Made by a program: the position numbers and the translations under genes
NCBI RefSeq assembly: GCF_016650695.1
Contig: NZ_JAEKFH010000005.1
Coordinates: 930,001-994,000 of the forward strand
DNA: 64,000 bases
From: Pseudomonas sp. TH41
GTDB taxonomy: Bacteria; Pseudomonadota; Gammaproteobacteria; Pseudomonadales; Pseudomonadaceae
Direction of reading: 5' to 3'
Part shown: positions 35,515 to 43,706 of the stretch, piece by piece
Numbering within the stretch: position 1 is the first letter of the stretch
Layout: every line of letters begins with the position of its first letter
Notes under the pieces: generated by a model
Database searches by the model: none
Told to the model about the DNA's origin: nothing
The model's input: only the letters and a program-made list of their open reading frames with translations

Positions 35515-36376
35515 CCAGTTGAGCGTTGCGTCTGATGCCCAATCGACTGATCCCCACCGCCGCCAGAATCACCGACCCACCGAGCACCAACCGCCCCAAC
35601 TCTTCATGCTGATTCCAGATCAGCAAGTTGATCAACAACCCCACCGGCACATGCAGGTTGTTCATCACTGCCAGCGTCCCGCCATTCACCAGGCAGGCGC
35701 CCTTGTTCCACCAATACAAACCCAGCGCCGTCGAGACCAGGCCCAGAAACACCAACACGCCCCATTGCAGCGGCGCTTCAGGCAGGAAATTCTGTTTGCC
35801 GAACAACAAGAACGCTGGCAATGCCACCGCCAATGCGCCGAGGTAGAAATAGCCGAAGCGCCGGTAATGCGGCAGATCGCTCGGGTGGCGTGCCACCAAA
35901 TGCTTATAAAGCACCTGCCCGGCGGCGTAGGTGAAGTTGGCCAGTTGCAGCAGCAGGAAACCCATGAAGAAGTCCGGGTTGATCCGGTCGTAGCGAATCA
36001 CCGCCGCGCCCGCGACCGCCACCAGTGCCGCGACCAATGCCCACGGACTGAAGCGGCGGTTCAGCGCGTCTTCGATCAGCGTCACATGCAGCGGCGTGAG
36101 GATGGTGAACAGCAACACTTCCGGCACCGTCAGCACCCGAAAGCTCAGGTACAGGCAGACGTAGGTCACGCCAAACTGCAACGCACCGATCAACAACATG
36201 CCGCGCATGAACGCCGGTTCGACCTGGCGCCAGCGCGTCAGCGGAATAAACACCAGCCCCGCCAGCACTACCCGCACCAGCACCGCGAAGTAACTGTCGA
36301 CATGACCGGCCAGGTATTCACCGATCAGGCTGAACGAAAACGCCTGAATCAGCGTGACAAAAAGTAGATAGCCCAT
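35510..36376 (-). CDS. DMT (EamA) family transporter
   Basis: 288-residue membrane protein with ten hydrophobic helices. The N-terminus (MGYLLFVTLIQAFSFSLIGEYLAGH) and RYDRINPDFFMGFLLLQLANFTYA are close to the carboxylate/amino acid/amine transporter branch of the drug/metabolite superfamily. The start is an ATG with weak GCGAG upstream. The last codons before the stop are QLV. The TAG stop itself is the core of the adjacent type A palindrome. Whether the native end was lost cannot be told without homologues; the protein is full length for the family. Confidence 0.78.
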   Translation of the reverse strand: MGYLLFVTLIQAFSFSLIGEYLAGHVDSYFAVLVRVVLAGLVFIPLTRWRQVEPAFMRGMLLIGALQFGVTYVCLYLSFRVLTVPEVLLFTILTPLHVTLIEDALNRRFSPWALVAALVAVAGAAVIRYDRINPDFFMGFLLLQLANFTYAAGQVLYKHLVARHPSDLPHYRRFGYFYLGALAVALPAFLLFGKQNFLPEAPLQWGVLVFLGLVSTALGLYWWNKGACLVNGGTLAVMNNLHVPVGLLINLLIWNQHEELGRLVLGGSVILAAVGISRLGIRRNAQLV

Positions 36377-36455
36377 GCTCGCCTCGTTTCGAATGGCGGC
36401 GACGATATCGGTTTTTGCCCGATATCGCGAACGTCAGCCAACCAAAACCCAATAA

Positions 36456-36538
36456 TGTAGGAGCGAGCTTGCTCGCGATGGAGTGTCAGGCAACATTGTG
36501 TCGACTGACACTCCATCGCGAGCAAGCTCGCTCCTACA
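36456..36538. repeat. Perfect long palindrome, type B variant
   Basis: Arms 36456-36489 and 36505-36538 are perfectly complementary over 34 bp (TGTAGGAGCGAGCTTGCTCG at the outer part). The loop is 15 nt. Confidence 0.92.
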
Positions 36539-36572
36539 CAGGGGTTGTGTGTTCGGTTATTAAATCGCAGGC

Positions 36573-36610
36573 AAAAAAAAGCCCGATCTCGCCAATGCGT
36601 TCAATCGGGC
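36573..36610 (-). terminator. Rho-independent terminator of azoR
   Basis: On the minus strand GCCCGAT pairs with ATCGGGC across a 16-nt loop and is followed by eight T residues. It lies about 110 bp after the azoR stop. Confidence 0.8.
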
Positions 36611-36719
36611 TACAGCACTCAGGAGCAACAAGTGCAAAGGGAGGTTCGATGCGCGTAAAGCTTTGAAGGGGTTGCGCCAGGTCACTAGAACATCCAGCGA
36701 TTATCTGGCGATTAACGGG

Positions 36720-37319
36720 TCAGGCGACCTGGGCAAGCTTGGCGTTGGCCTGGTTCAAGCCTTTCTCCTGGAAGTCGCCGCCCAGGTTCATGCCCTCGGC
36801 ATGGATGAAGGTCACATCGTGAATCCCGATGAAGCCCATGACCTGACGCAGGTAGGGTTCCTGATGATCCGCGGTGCTTCCGGCGTAGATCCCGCCGCGA
36901 GCCGTCAGCACGTAGGCGCGCTTGCCACTGAGCAATCCTTGAGGACCGGTGTCGGTGTATTTGAACGTCACGCCGGCACGCAGCACATGGTCGAGCCAGG
37001 CCTTGAGGGTGCTCGGGATGGCGAAGTTGTACATTGGCGCGGCCATGACCAGCACGTCGGCGGCCAGCAGCTCATCGGTCAACTGGTTGGAGCGTTCCAG
37101 GGAAGCCTGTTCGATGTCGCTGCGCTGTTCGGCAGGTTTCATCCAGCCGCCCAACAGGTTGATGTCCAGGTGCGGGACCGGGTTGACGGCTAGGTCACGA
37201 ACGGTGATTTGGTCGTTCGGGTGCGCGGCTTGCCACTGGTTGATAAAGGTCTGGGTCAGCTGACGGGAGACCGAGTCTTGCTGACGGGCGCTGCTTTCGA
37301 TGATCAGAACGCGTGACAT
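36720..37319 (-). CDS. azoR: FMN-dependent NADH-azoreductase
   Basis: 199-residue flavodoxin-fold reductase. Family features are clear: the N-terminal strand and loop SRVLIIESSARQQDSVSR binds FMN phosphate, APMYNFAIPSTLKAWLDHV is the signature, and TARGGIYAG completes the flavin site. Members reduce azo dyes and quinones with NADH and probably protect against quinone stress. The enzyme is cytosolic. It is a single-gene unit on the minus strand, ending at a strong terminator. A small exported-protein gene and a LysR regulator gene lie upstream beyond a type B palindrome, so regulation by that LysR is possible but not shown. Confidence 0.93.
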   Translation of the reverse strand: MSRVLIIESSARQQDSVSRQLTQTFINQWQAAHPNDQITVRDLAVNPVPHLDINLLGGWMKPAEQRSDIEQASLERSNQLTDELLAADVLVMAAPMYNFAIPSTLKAWLDHVLRAGVTFKYTDTGPQGLLSGKRAYVLTARGGIYAGSTADHQEPYLRQVMGFIGIHDVTFIHAEGMNLGGDFQEKGLNQANAKLAQVA

Positions 37320-37449
37320 GGGATGTAGGCTCCATCTGAGAATGTTGTAGGTCGATGGAGTGAAGGTTAAACAGAGTCATATCGATGAAAAAGCGCAAAT
37401 AACTGCTATAAACCATCAATAAATTCGTTTATAAGCGAAGCATGTCACT

Positions 37450-37539
37450 TGTGGGAGCGGGCTTGCTCGCGAAGTCGGTGTTTCAGTAAACATCTCTGTA
37501 TCTGACACACCGCCTTCGCGAGCAAGCCCGCTCCCACAG
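37450..37539. repeat. REP-like palindrome, type B
   Basis: Arms GTGGGAGCGGGCTTGCTCGC and GCGAGCAAGCCCGCTCCCAC are perfectly complementary and flank a loop of about 45 bp. Confidence 0.88.
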
Positions 37540-37548
37540 GGTTTGATG

Positions 37549-37863
37549 TCATTTCGGGGTGCAGGTCAGGTCGATGTGCATCTTGATAATGGTCCGGGTG
37601 AACTTGGCAGTGGCGTTCGTGTGTTTGCCGGCGGGCACTTCGACCTTGCGGGTGCGCGGCGCTTCCGGGCCATTGTTGAATACCACCTTACAGATCGCAT
37701 CGGTACTGCCGAAGTTGTTCACCTGAATCGAAGCCATGTCGTTATCCGTGTCGTACGCGTTGTAGTCGATGCTCAAGCCGTTCAGCTGCTTTTGCACGTC
37801 GATCGGGTAAGCAAACGCGCTCAGCGGCAGCATCGCCAACAGCACACAACAGATTTTTTTCAT
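37549..37863 (-). CDS. Small exported protein of unknown function
   Basis: 104-residue protein. I chose the ATG at 37863 (MKKICCVLLAMLPLSAFAYP), which gives a clean signal peptide with cleavage after AFA. The mature domain has a beta-rich pattern (SIQVNNFGSTDAICKVVFNN, then RTRKVEVPAG) and ends CTPK. Two cysteines may pair. Related Pseudomonas proteins carry the misleading label 3-phosphoglycerate kinase; nothing here supports a kinase. It is divergent from the LysR gene, with only 49 bp between the starts, so both promoters overlap. Confidence 0.7.
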   Translation of the reverse strand: MKKICCVLLAMLPLSAFAYPIDVQKQLNGLSIDYNAYDTDNDMASIQVNNFGSTDAICKVVFNNGPEAPRTRKVEVPAGKHTNATAKFTRTIIKMHIDLTCTPK

Positions 37864-37912
37864 TCGGCAGTCTCCAATAAGGGCTGCCAGCTTAGGACAA
37901 GAGGAGCTATTC

Positions 37913-38836
37913 ATGAAAGCGCCCCGCGTGACCCTTGATCAATGGCGAACGCTTCAGGCCGTGGTCGACCACGGCGGCTTCGCCCAGGCCGCCGAAGCGC
38001 TGCACCGCTCGCAGTCGTCAGTGAGCTACACCGTGGCGCGCATGCAGGACCAGCTGGGTGTGCCGCTGTTGCGTATCGATGGCCGCAAAGCAGTGCTGAC
38101 CGAAGCGGGCGGCGTATTGCTGCGCCGCTCCCGGCAGCTGGTGAAGCAGGCCAGTCAGCTGGAAGACCTGGCCCATCACATGGAACAAGGTTGGGAGGCG
38201 GAAGTGCGGTTGGTGGTCGATGCCGCTTACCCCAGCGCTCGCCTCGTCCGCGCCTTGACCGCGTTCATGCCGCAAAGCCGTGGTTGTCGGGTGCGGCTGC
38301 GCGAAGAAGTCTTGTCGGGCGTCGAAGAAGTATTGCTCGAAGGCGTGGCCGACCTGGCCATCACCGGCCTCAGCATTCCCGGTTACCTTGGCGCGGAATT
38401 GAGCGACGTAGAGTTTGTGGCCGTCGCCCACCCCGAACACCCTTTGCACCGTCTGAACCGCGAACTTAACTTCCAGGATCTGGAAACCCAGATGCAAGTG
38501 GTGATCCGCGACTCCGGCCGGCAGCAGCCACGGGATGTTGGCTGGCTCGGCGCCGAACAGCGCTGGACCGTCGGCAGCCTGGCCACCGCCGCGACATTTG
38601 TCAGCAGCGGCCTGGGTTTTGCCTGGTTGCCTCGGCACATGATCGAACGGGAACTCAAGGAAGGCATGCTCAAGCTGCTACCGTTGGATCAGGGTGGCAG
38701 TCGCAACCCCAGCTTTTATCTGTATTCGAACAAGGACAAACCGCTGGGCCCGGCAACGCAGATTCTCATCGACCTGCTGCGCACGTTCGACACCGCGCCG
38801 CTGGATGCGCCTTTCGCCGCCCCTGAACAAGCCTGA
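37913..38836 (+). CDS. LysR-family transcriptional regulator
   Basis: 307-residue LysR protein. The N-terminal winged helix (GGFAQAAEALHRSQSSVSYT, about residues 22-41) is intact, and the effector domain follows from about 95 (VRLVVDAAYPSARLV). GAGGAG lies 6 nt upstream of the ATG. Downstream, an alpha/beta hydrolase gene starts 15 bp after its stop and may be in the same operon. The azoR gene lies about 600 bp away in divergent orientation, past the small exported-protein gene. LysR regulators of quinone or aromatic stress often neighbour such genes, but no operator was identified. Confidence 0.83.
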   Translation: MKAPRVTLDQWRTLQAVVDHGGFAQAAEALHRSQSSVSYTVARMQDQLGVPLLRIDGRKAVLTEAGGVLLRRSRQLVKQASQLEDLAHHMEQGWEAEVRLVVDAAYPSARLVRALTAFMPQSRGCRVRLREEVLSGVEEVLLEGVADLAITGLSIPGYLGAELSDVEFVAVAHPEHPLHRLNRELNFQDLETQMQVVIRDSGRQQPRDVGWLGAEQRWTVGSLATAATFVSSGLGFAWLPRHMIERELKEGMLKLLPLDQGGSRNPSFYLYSNKDKPLGPATQILIDLLRTFDTAPLDAPFAAPEQA

Positions 38837-38850
38837 CATGGAGTGATTAC

Positions 38851-39666
38851 ATGGCCTATTTCGAACACGAAGGTTGCAACCTGCACTACGAGGAATATGG
38901 CCACGGCACGCCGTTGCTGTTGGTCCACGGTTTGGGCTCGAGCACGCTGGACTGGGAAAAACAAATCCCGGCCCTGGCCGCGCACCACCGAGTGATCGTC
39001 CCGGACGTGCGCGGCCATGGCCGTTCCGACAAACCCCGCGAGCGCTACAGCATTGCCGGGTTCAGCGCCGACCTGATCGCCCTGATCGAACACCTGAACC
39101 TCGGCCCGACGCACTATGTGGGCCTGTCGATGGGTGGCATGATCGGCTTTCAACTAGCAGTTGATCAGCCGCAATTGCTCAAAAGCCTGTGCATCGTCAA
39201 CAGCGCGCCCGAGGTCAAGCTGCGCAGCCGCGACGACTACTGGCAGTGGTTCAAACGCTGGAGCCTGATGCGTGCGCTCAGTCTGGGCACCATCGGCAAG
39301 GCCTTGGGCAGCAAGCTGTTCCCCAAGCCGGAACAGGCTGATTTACGCCAAAAAATGGCCGAACGCTGGGCAAAAAACGACAAACATGCTTATCTCGCCA
39401 GCTTCGATGCGATCGTGGGTTGGGGCGTTCAGGAACGACTGTCGAAGGTTACCTGTCCAACCCTCATCGTCAGCGCCGACCACGACTACACCCCGGTCTC
39501 GCTGAAAGAGACCTATGTAAAATTGCTGCCGGATGCGCGGCTGGTGGTGATCGCCGATTCACGCCACGCCACCCCGCTGGATCAACCCGAACACTTCAAC
39601 CAAACCCTGCTCGAGTTTCTCACCGCAGTCGACACCACCACACTCAGGATCACTGACCCATGTTGA
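38851..39666 (+). CDS. Alpha/beta-fold hydrolase
   Basis: 271-residue cytosolic hydrolase. The oxyanion region LLLVHGLGSSTLDWE, the nucleophile elbow GLSMGGMIG (Ser in GxSxG), the later acid in SADHDYTP, and the histidine in DSRHATPLDQP make a full catalytic triad. Family members hydrolyse esters or lactones (3-oxoadipate enol-lactonase-like enzymes have a similar start), but the substrate is not indicated. It follows the LysR gene after 15 bp. Its last 7 bp overlap the start of ppiA (ATGTTGA), which suggests translational coupling of the two. Confidence 0.83.
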   Translation: MAYFEHEGCNLHYEEYGHGTPLLLVHGLGSSTLDWEKQIPALAAHHRVIVPDVRGHGRSDKPRERYSIAGFSADLIALIEHLNLGPTHYVGLSMGGMIGFQLAVDQPQLLKSLCIVNSAPEVKLRSRDDYWQWFKRWSLMRALSLGTIGKALGSKLFPKPEQADLRQKMAERWAKNDKHAYLASFDAIVGWGVQERLSKVTCPTLIVSADHDYTPVSLKETYVKLLPDARLVVIADSRHATPLDQPEHFNQTLLEFLTAVDTTTLRITDPC

Positions 39667-40217
39667 AAAAAATCGCCCTCGTCGCTGGCTCCGTTCTGTT
39701 TGCCGCCAACCTGATGGCTGCAACGCCCGCCAAGGCGCCGCACGTTTTGCTGGACACCACCAACGGCCAGATCGAAATCGAACTGGACCCGGTCAAGGCA
39801 CCGAAAAGCACCGAGAACTTTCTCAAGTACGTGGACAGCGGCTTCTACAACAACACGATTTTCCACCGCGTGATCCCAGGGTTCATGATCCAGGGCGGCG
39901 GCTTCACTCAACAAATGCAGCAAAAAGAAACCAAGGAGCCGATCAAGAACGAGCACAACAACGGCCTGAAAAACGTCCGTGGCACGTTGTCCATGGCCCG
40001 CACCTCCGATCCTGATTCGGCCACCAGCCAGTTCTTCGTCAACGTCAAAGACAACGACTTCCTCGACAACGGCGACGGCTATGCCGTGTTCGGTAAAGTC
40101 GTTAAAGGCATGGACGTGGTTGACGTCATCGTCAACTCCCAAACCACCACCAAAAGCGGCATGAAAGATGTGCCGGCCGACCCTGTGTTCATCAAGTCGG
40201 CCAAGCGCATCGACTAA
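39660..40217 (+). CDS. ppiA: Periplasmic peptidyl-prolyl cis-trans isomerase A
   Basis: 185-residue cyclophilin. The signal peptide (MLKKIALVAGSVLFAANLMA) predicts export to the periplasm, where it should assist folding of outer-membrane or periplasmic proteins. The cyclophilin core is clear: FHRVIPGFMIQGGGF near the active-site Arg, then MARTSDPDSATSQFFVN, and a GKVVKGMDVVD loop. It overlaps the hydrolase gene by ATGTTGA, an unusual partner for a chaperone, so coupling may be positional rather than functional. Confidence 0.92.
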   Translation: MLKKIALVAGSVLFAANLMAATPAKAPHVLLDTTNGQIEIELDPVKAPKSTENFLKYVDSGFYNNTIFHRVIPGFMIQGGGFTQQMQQKETKEPIKNEHNNGLKNVRGTLSMARTSDPDSATSQFFVNVKDNDFLDNGDGYAVFGKVVKGMDVVDVIVNSQTTTKSGMKDVPADPVFIKSAKRID

Positions 40218-40299
40218 GCTACACAGGACGTCTTGAGCGGCTGCCGGAGTGCGCCGCTCGTACTGTTCAAAGGAGAGCCCGTGCGCGGGCGGAGAACTG

Positions 40300-42132
40300 A
40301 TGCTTTATCGCCGTTTTGAAAAACTGATCGACATTTTTCGTGATGCACCGACGGCGGCTCCTCCGGATCGGGTTCTCCCTTTTTATACCTATTACTTGAA
40401 GCAGGTCTGGCCGAGTTTCGTCGCCCTGCTGATCGTCGGCCTGTTCGGCGCGCTGATCGAAGTGGCGCTGTTCAGCTACCTGAGCCGCATCATCGATCTC
40501 GCCCAAGGCACACCCAACGTCAATTTTTTCCAGGACCACGGCGTCGAACTGGCCTGGATGGCCGTGGTTGCGCTGATTCTGCGCCCGGTGTTCGTTGGCT
40601 TGCATGACCTGCTGGTGCACCAGACCCTGAGCCCCGGCATGACCAGCATGATCCGCTGGCAAAACCACAGTTACGTGCTCAAACAGAGCCTGAATTTCTT
40701 CCAGAACGACTTCGCCGGCCGCATCGCCCAACGCATCATGCAGACCGGCAACTCGCTGCGCGATTCGGCCGTGCAGGCGGTGGATGCGCTGTGGCATGTG
40801 CTGATCTATGCGATCAGTTCGCTGGTGCTGTTCGCCGAAGCCGACTGGCGCCTGATGATCCCGCTGCTGACCTGGATCGCCGCCTACATCGGCGCGCTCT
40901 GCTACTTCGTGCCGCGGGTCAAGGAACGCTCGGTGGTGTCGTCCGATGCGCGTTCCAAACTCATGGGGCGGATTGTCGATGGCTACACCAACATCACCAC
41001 CCTGAAGCTGTTCGCCCACACCAACTTCGAACAGCAATACGCCAAGGAAGCCATCGAAGAACAGACCGAAAAAGCCCAACTGGCCGGCCGCGTCGTCACG
41101 AGTATGGACGTGGTCATCACCAGCATGAACGGCTTGCTGATCGTCGGCACCACCGGCCTCGCCCTGTGGCTGTGGACACAGTCACTGATCTCGGTGGGGG
41201 CCATTGCCCTGGCGACTGGCCTGGTGATCCGCATCGTCAATATGTCCGGCTGGATCATGTGGGTCGTCAACGGTATCTTCGAAAACATTGGTATGGTTCA
41301 AGACGGGTTGCAGACCATCGCCCAACCGGTCAGCGTCACCGACCGCGATCAGGCCAAACCGCTGAGCGTGGCCCGTGGCGAAGTGCGTTTCGAGCATGTG
41401 GATTTCCACTATGGCAAGAAGAGCGGAATCATTGGCGACCTTAACCTGACGATCAAACCCGGCGAGAAAATCGGCCTGATCGGGCCCTCCGGTGCAGGCA
41501 AGTCCACTCTGGTCAACCTGCTGCTGCGCCTCTACGACGTGGAAGGCGGGCGTATCCTCATCGACGGCCAGAACATCGCCGAGGTCGGTCAGGAAAGTCT
41601 GCGCGAGCGCATCGGCATGATCACTCAGGACACCTCCCTGCTACACCGTTCGATTCGCGACAATTTACTGTATGGCAAACCCGACGCCACCGACGCCGAA
41701 CTCTGGGAAGCGGCGCACAAGGCCCGTGCCGACGAGTTCATCCCGTTGCTGTCGGACGCTGAAGGTCGTACCGGTTTTGATGCCCATGTGGGTGAACGCG
41801 GGGTGAAACTCTCCGGCGGCCAGCGTCAGCGCATCGCCATCGCCCGGGTGCTGCTCAAGGACGCGCCGATCCTGATCATGGACGAGGCCACCTCGGCGCT
41901 GGATTCGGAAGTCGAAGCGGCGATCCAGGAAAGCCTGGAAACCCTGATGCAGGGAAAAACCGTGATCGCCATCGCCCACCGGCTTTCGACTATCGCCCGG
42001 ATGGACCGGTTGGTGGTGCTGGAAAACGGCAAGATCGCCGAAACCGGCAGCCATGCTGAACTGCTGGCCCATGGCGGGTTGTATGCGCGGTTGTGGCAGC
42101 ACCAGACGGGCGGGTTTGTCGGGATTGATTGA
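40300..42132 (+). CDS. ABC exporter half-transporter, MsbA-like
   Basis: 610-residue fused transmembrane and ATPase protein. I chose the ATG at 40300 (MLYRRFEKLIDIF) because GGAG is 5 nt upstream. Six hydrophobic helices lie at about residues 30-325. The nucleotide-binding domain shows Walker A GPSGAGKST, signature LSGGQRQRIAIARVLL, Walker B ILIMDEATSALD and the H-loop AIAHRLSTI. Such homodimeric half-transporters export lipids, peptides or drugs; substrate is unknown. It follows ppiA after 82 bp, with no terminator recognised between. Confidence 0.85.
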   Translation: MLYRRFEKLIDIFRDAPTAAPPDRVLPFYTYYLKQVWPSFVALLIVGLFGALIEVALFSYLSRIIDLAQGTPNVNFFQDHGVELAWMAVVALILRPVFVGLHDLLVHQTLSPGMTSMIRWQNHSYVLKQSLNFFQNDFAGRIAQRIMQTGNSLRDSAVQAVDALWHVLIYAISSLVLFAEADWRLMIPLLTWIAAYIGALCYFVPRVKERSVVSSDARSKLMGRIVDGYTNITTLKLFAHTNFEQQYAKEAIEEQTEKAQLAGRVVTSMDVVITSMNGLLIVGTTGLALWLWTQSLISVGAIALATGLVIRIVNMSGWIMWVVNGIFENIGMVQDGLQTIAQPVSVTDRDQAKPLSVARGEVRFEHVDFHYGKKSGIIGDLNLTIKPGEKIGLIGPSGAGKSTLVNLLLRLYDVEGGRILIDGQNIAEVGQESLRERIGMITQDTSLLHRSIRDNLLYGKPDATDAELWEAAHKARADEFIPLLSDAEGRTGFDAHVGERGVKLSGGQRQRIAIARVLLKDAPILIMDEATSALDSEVEAAIQESLETLMQGKTVIAIAHRLSTIARMDRLVVLENGKIAETGSHAELLAHGGLYARLWQHQTGGFVGID

Positions 42133-42188
42133 GGGGCATATCCGTTCGGTGCCTCGCTCAGGTCCTGCTCCGTGTTGGCCTCTCAAAG

Positions 42189-42270
42189 TCAAAAGATCGC
42201 AGCCTGCGGCAGCTCCTACAGTGGAATGCGTTCCCTGTAGGAGCTGCCGCAGGCTGCGATCTTTTGATCT
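42189..42270. repeat. REP-like palindrome, type A
   Basis: Two inverted arms with GATCGCAGCCTGCGGCAGCT, lying between the convergent exporter and acyltransferase genes. Confidence 0.88.
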
Positions 42271-42299
42271 TGCTTCACCGATACATGTTTCGCCAGGAA

Positions 42300-43424
42300 T
42301 CAGTCTTGCCGATAAGGCAAGGCGGTCTTCGCCTCCTCGGCATACGCCAGCACCCCAAGGCGCTCCTGATGGAGGAAGTCTTTGACGGCGGCTTTCAACC
42401 CCGCATGGCGCAAGTAGTGCCAGGAATGCGTGATCACAGGTTCAAACCCGCGAATCAACTTGTGTTCACCTTGAGCACCGGCATCAAAACGCTGAAAGCC
42501 GTTGGCAATCGCGTAATCCATGCCCTGGTAAAAACAGGTCTCGAAATGGAGACGGTCGAACTCCGCCAGGCATCCCCAGTAACGACCATAAAAACTGTCG
42601 CCCCCCACCAGGCTGAACGCCATCGCCACCGGGCGTGAGCCTTGTTTGGCCAACACCACGCGAATCGATTCCGGCATGCGCTCGGCCAACAGACTGAAAA
42701 ACTCCCGCGTCAGATACGGCGCTTGCCGACGCACCGCGTAGGTATTGGCGTAGCAGGCATAGACAAAATCCCACTGTGCCTCGGTCAATTGCCGACCTTC
42801 GAGCCATTCGAACTCAATGCCCTGCCCCGCCACTTGCTCGCGCTCCTTGCGCATCTGCTTGCGTTTGCGCGAACTGAGCACATCGAGGAAGTCCTGAAAG
42901 TCCCGATACCCGCGGTTCTGCCAGTGGTACTGACAACCGATTCGCTGTAACCAACCCGGCTGTTCGGCTAATGCGGCATCGGTAAACGGATCGGTGAAGT
43001 TGATGTGGGCGCTGGAGAGTTGTTCAATTTCAAGGTAGCCCGGCAGGCTCTTCAGTAACTCGAAACCGTCCTCGACATTAGCGGCCAACAAACGTGGCCC
43101 GCTGACCGGGCTGAACGGCACGGCAGTTAATAGCTTGGGGTAATACTCGATGCCGGCGCGCTCGCAGGCATCGGCCCAGGCGTGATCAAACACGTACTCG
43201 CCGTAGGAATGCCATTTGCGGTAACTGGGCAGCGCGGCGATGAGCCGATCACCTTCTATATGCAGCAAGTGCTCGGGTTGCCAGCCGGAATGAGGGCCCA
43301 GGCTGTCGCTGTCTTCCAAGGCACCGAGAAAGGCATGCCGCAGAAACGGCTGACTCTCGGGTACGAGGGCGTCCCACGTCTGCGGTGCGATTTCGGACAG
43401 ACTTTCCAGACGTTGCAACGGCAT
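42300..43424 (-). CDS. FemAB/GNAT-like acyltransferase (COG3146 type)
   Basis: 374-residue soluble protein of the family often labelled GNAT or peptidogalycan biosynthesis protein. I chose the ATG at 43424 (MPLQRLESL) with GGAGAGG upstream rather than the adjacent TTG. Characteristic segments are HAFLGALEDSDSLGP near the start, PFSPVSGPRLL at about residue 105, RKRKQMRKEREQV at about 185, YANTYAVRRQAPYLT, and WGCLAEFDRLHFETCFYQGM. The GNAT double-fold makes transfer of an acyl or amino-acyl group likely, but the acceptor is unknown. A single-gene unit between a REP-like palindrome and the porin promoter. Confidence 0.8.
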   Translation of the reverse strand: MPLQRLESLSEIAPQTWDALVPESQPFLRHAFLGALEDSDSLGPHSGWQPEHLLHIEGDRLIAALPSYRKWHSYGEYVFDHAWADACERAGIEYYPKLLTAVPFSPVSGPRLLAANVEDGFELLKSLPGYLEIEQLSSAHINFTDPFTDAALAEQPGWLQRIGCQYHWQNRGYRDFQDFLDVLSSRKRKQMRKEREQVAGQGIEFEWLEGRQLTEAQWDFVYACYANTYAVRRQAPYLTREFFSLLAERMPESIRVVLAKQGSRPVAMAFSLVGGDSFYGRYWGCLAEFDRLHFETCFYQGMDYAIANGFQRFDAGAQGEHKLIRGFEPVITHSWHYLRHAGLKAAVKDFLHQERLGVLAYAEEAKTALPYRQD

Positions 43425-43541
43425 CAACTACCTCTCCACTTCTTCGCGTGTCAGCCCCGCGAGTATCGCTTATCGGGGCGTAATCCACACCCGTGATTCG
43501 CCGACAAAGCCCGGAATAGAAAGTTCATTCGTACTTTTTAT

Positions 43542-43596
43542 CGTCATCTAGTCGCCATCACTTTGCCACTGCTTTGTCATAAACCATCGCGATACT
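43542..43596 (+). promoter_or_regulatory. Pho-box-like array before the porin gene
   Basis: Four 7-mers CGTCATC, CGCCATC, TGCCACT and TGTCATA (43542-43581) are spaced at an exact 11-bp period by 4-bp linkers, the layout of PhoB half-sites (consensus near CTGTCAT). A -10-like GATACT follows at 43591-43596, and the porin ATG is 126 bp beyond the array. PhoB binding at the -35 position with this spacing is the family pattern. Read by eye only. Confidence 0.5.
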
Positions 43597-43706
43597 GGCG
43601 CCAGTTTTTAGAACGTCGGGTTCTACCCGGCCACTGTTTTCCGTCCGACAACGGTCGGTTGTGTCCTGGATGGCCAAGTCATCCCTTTTCATCTCCGGAG
43701 ATTGAT

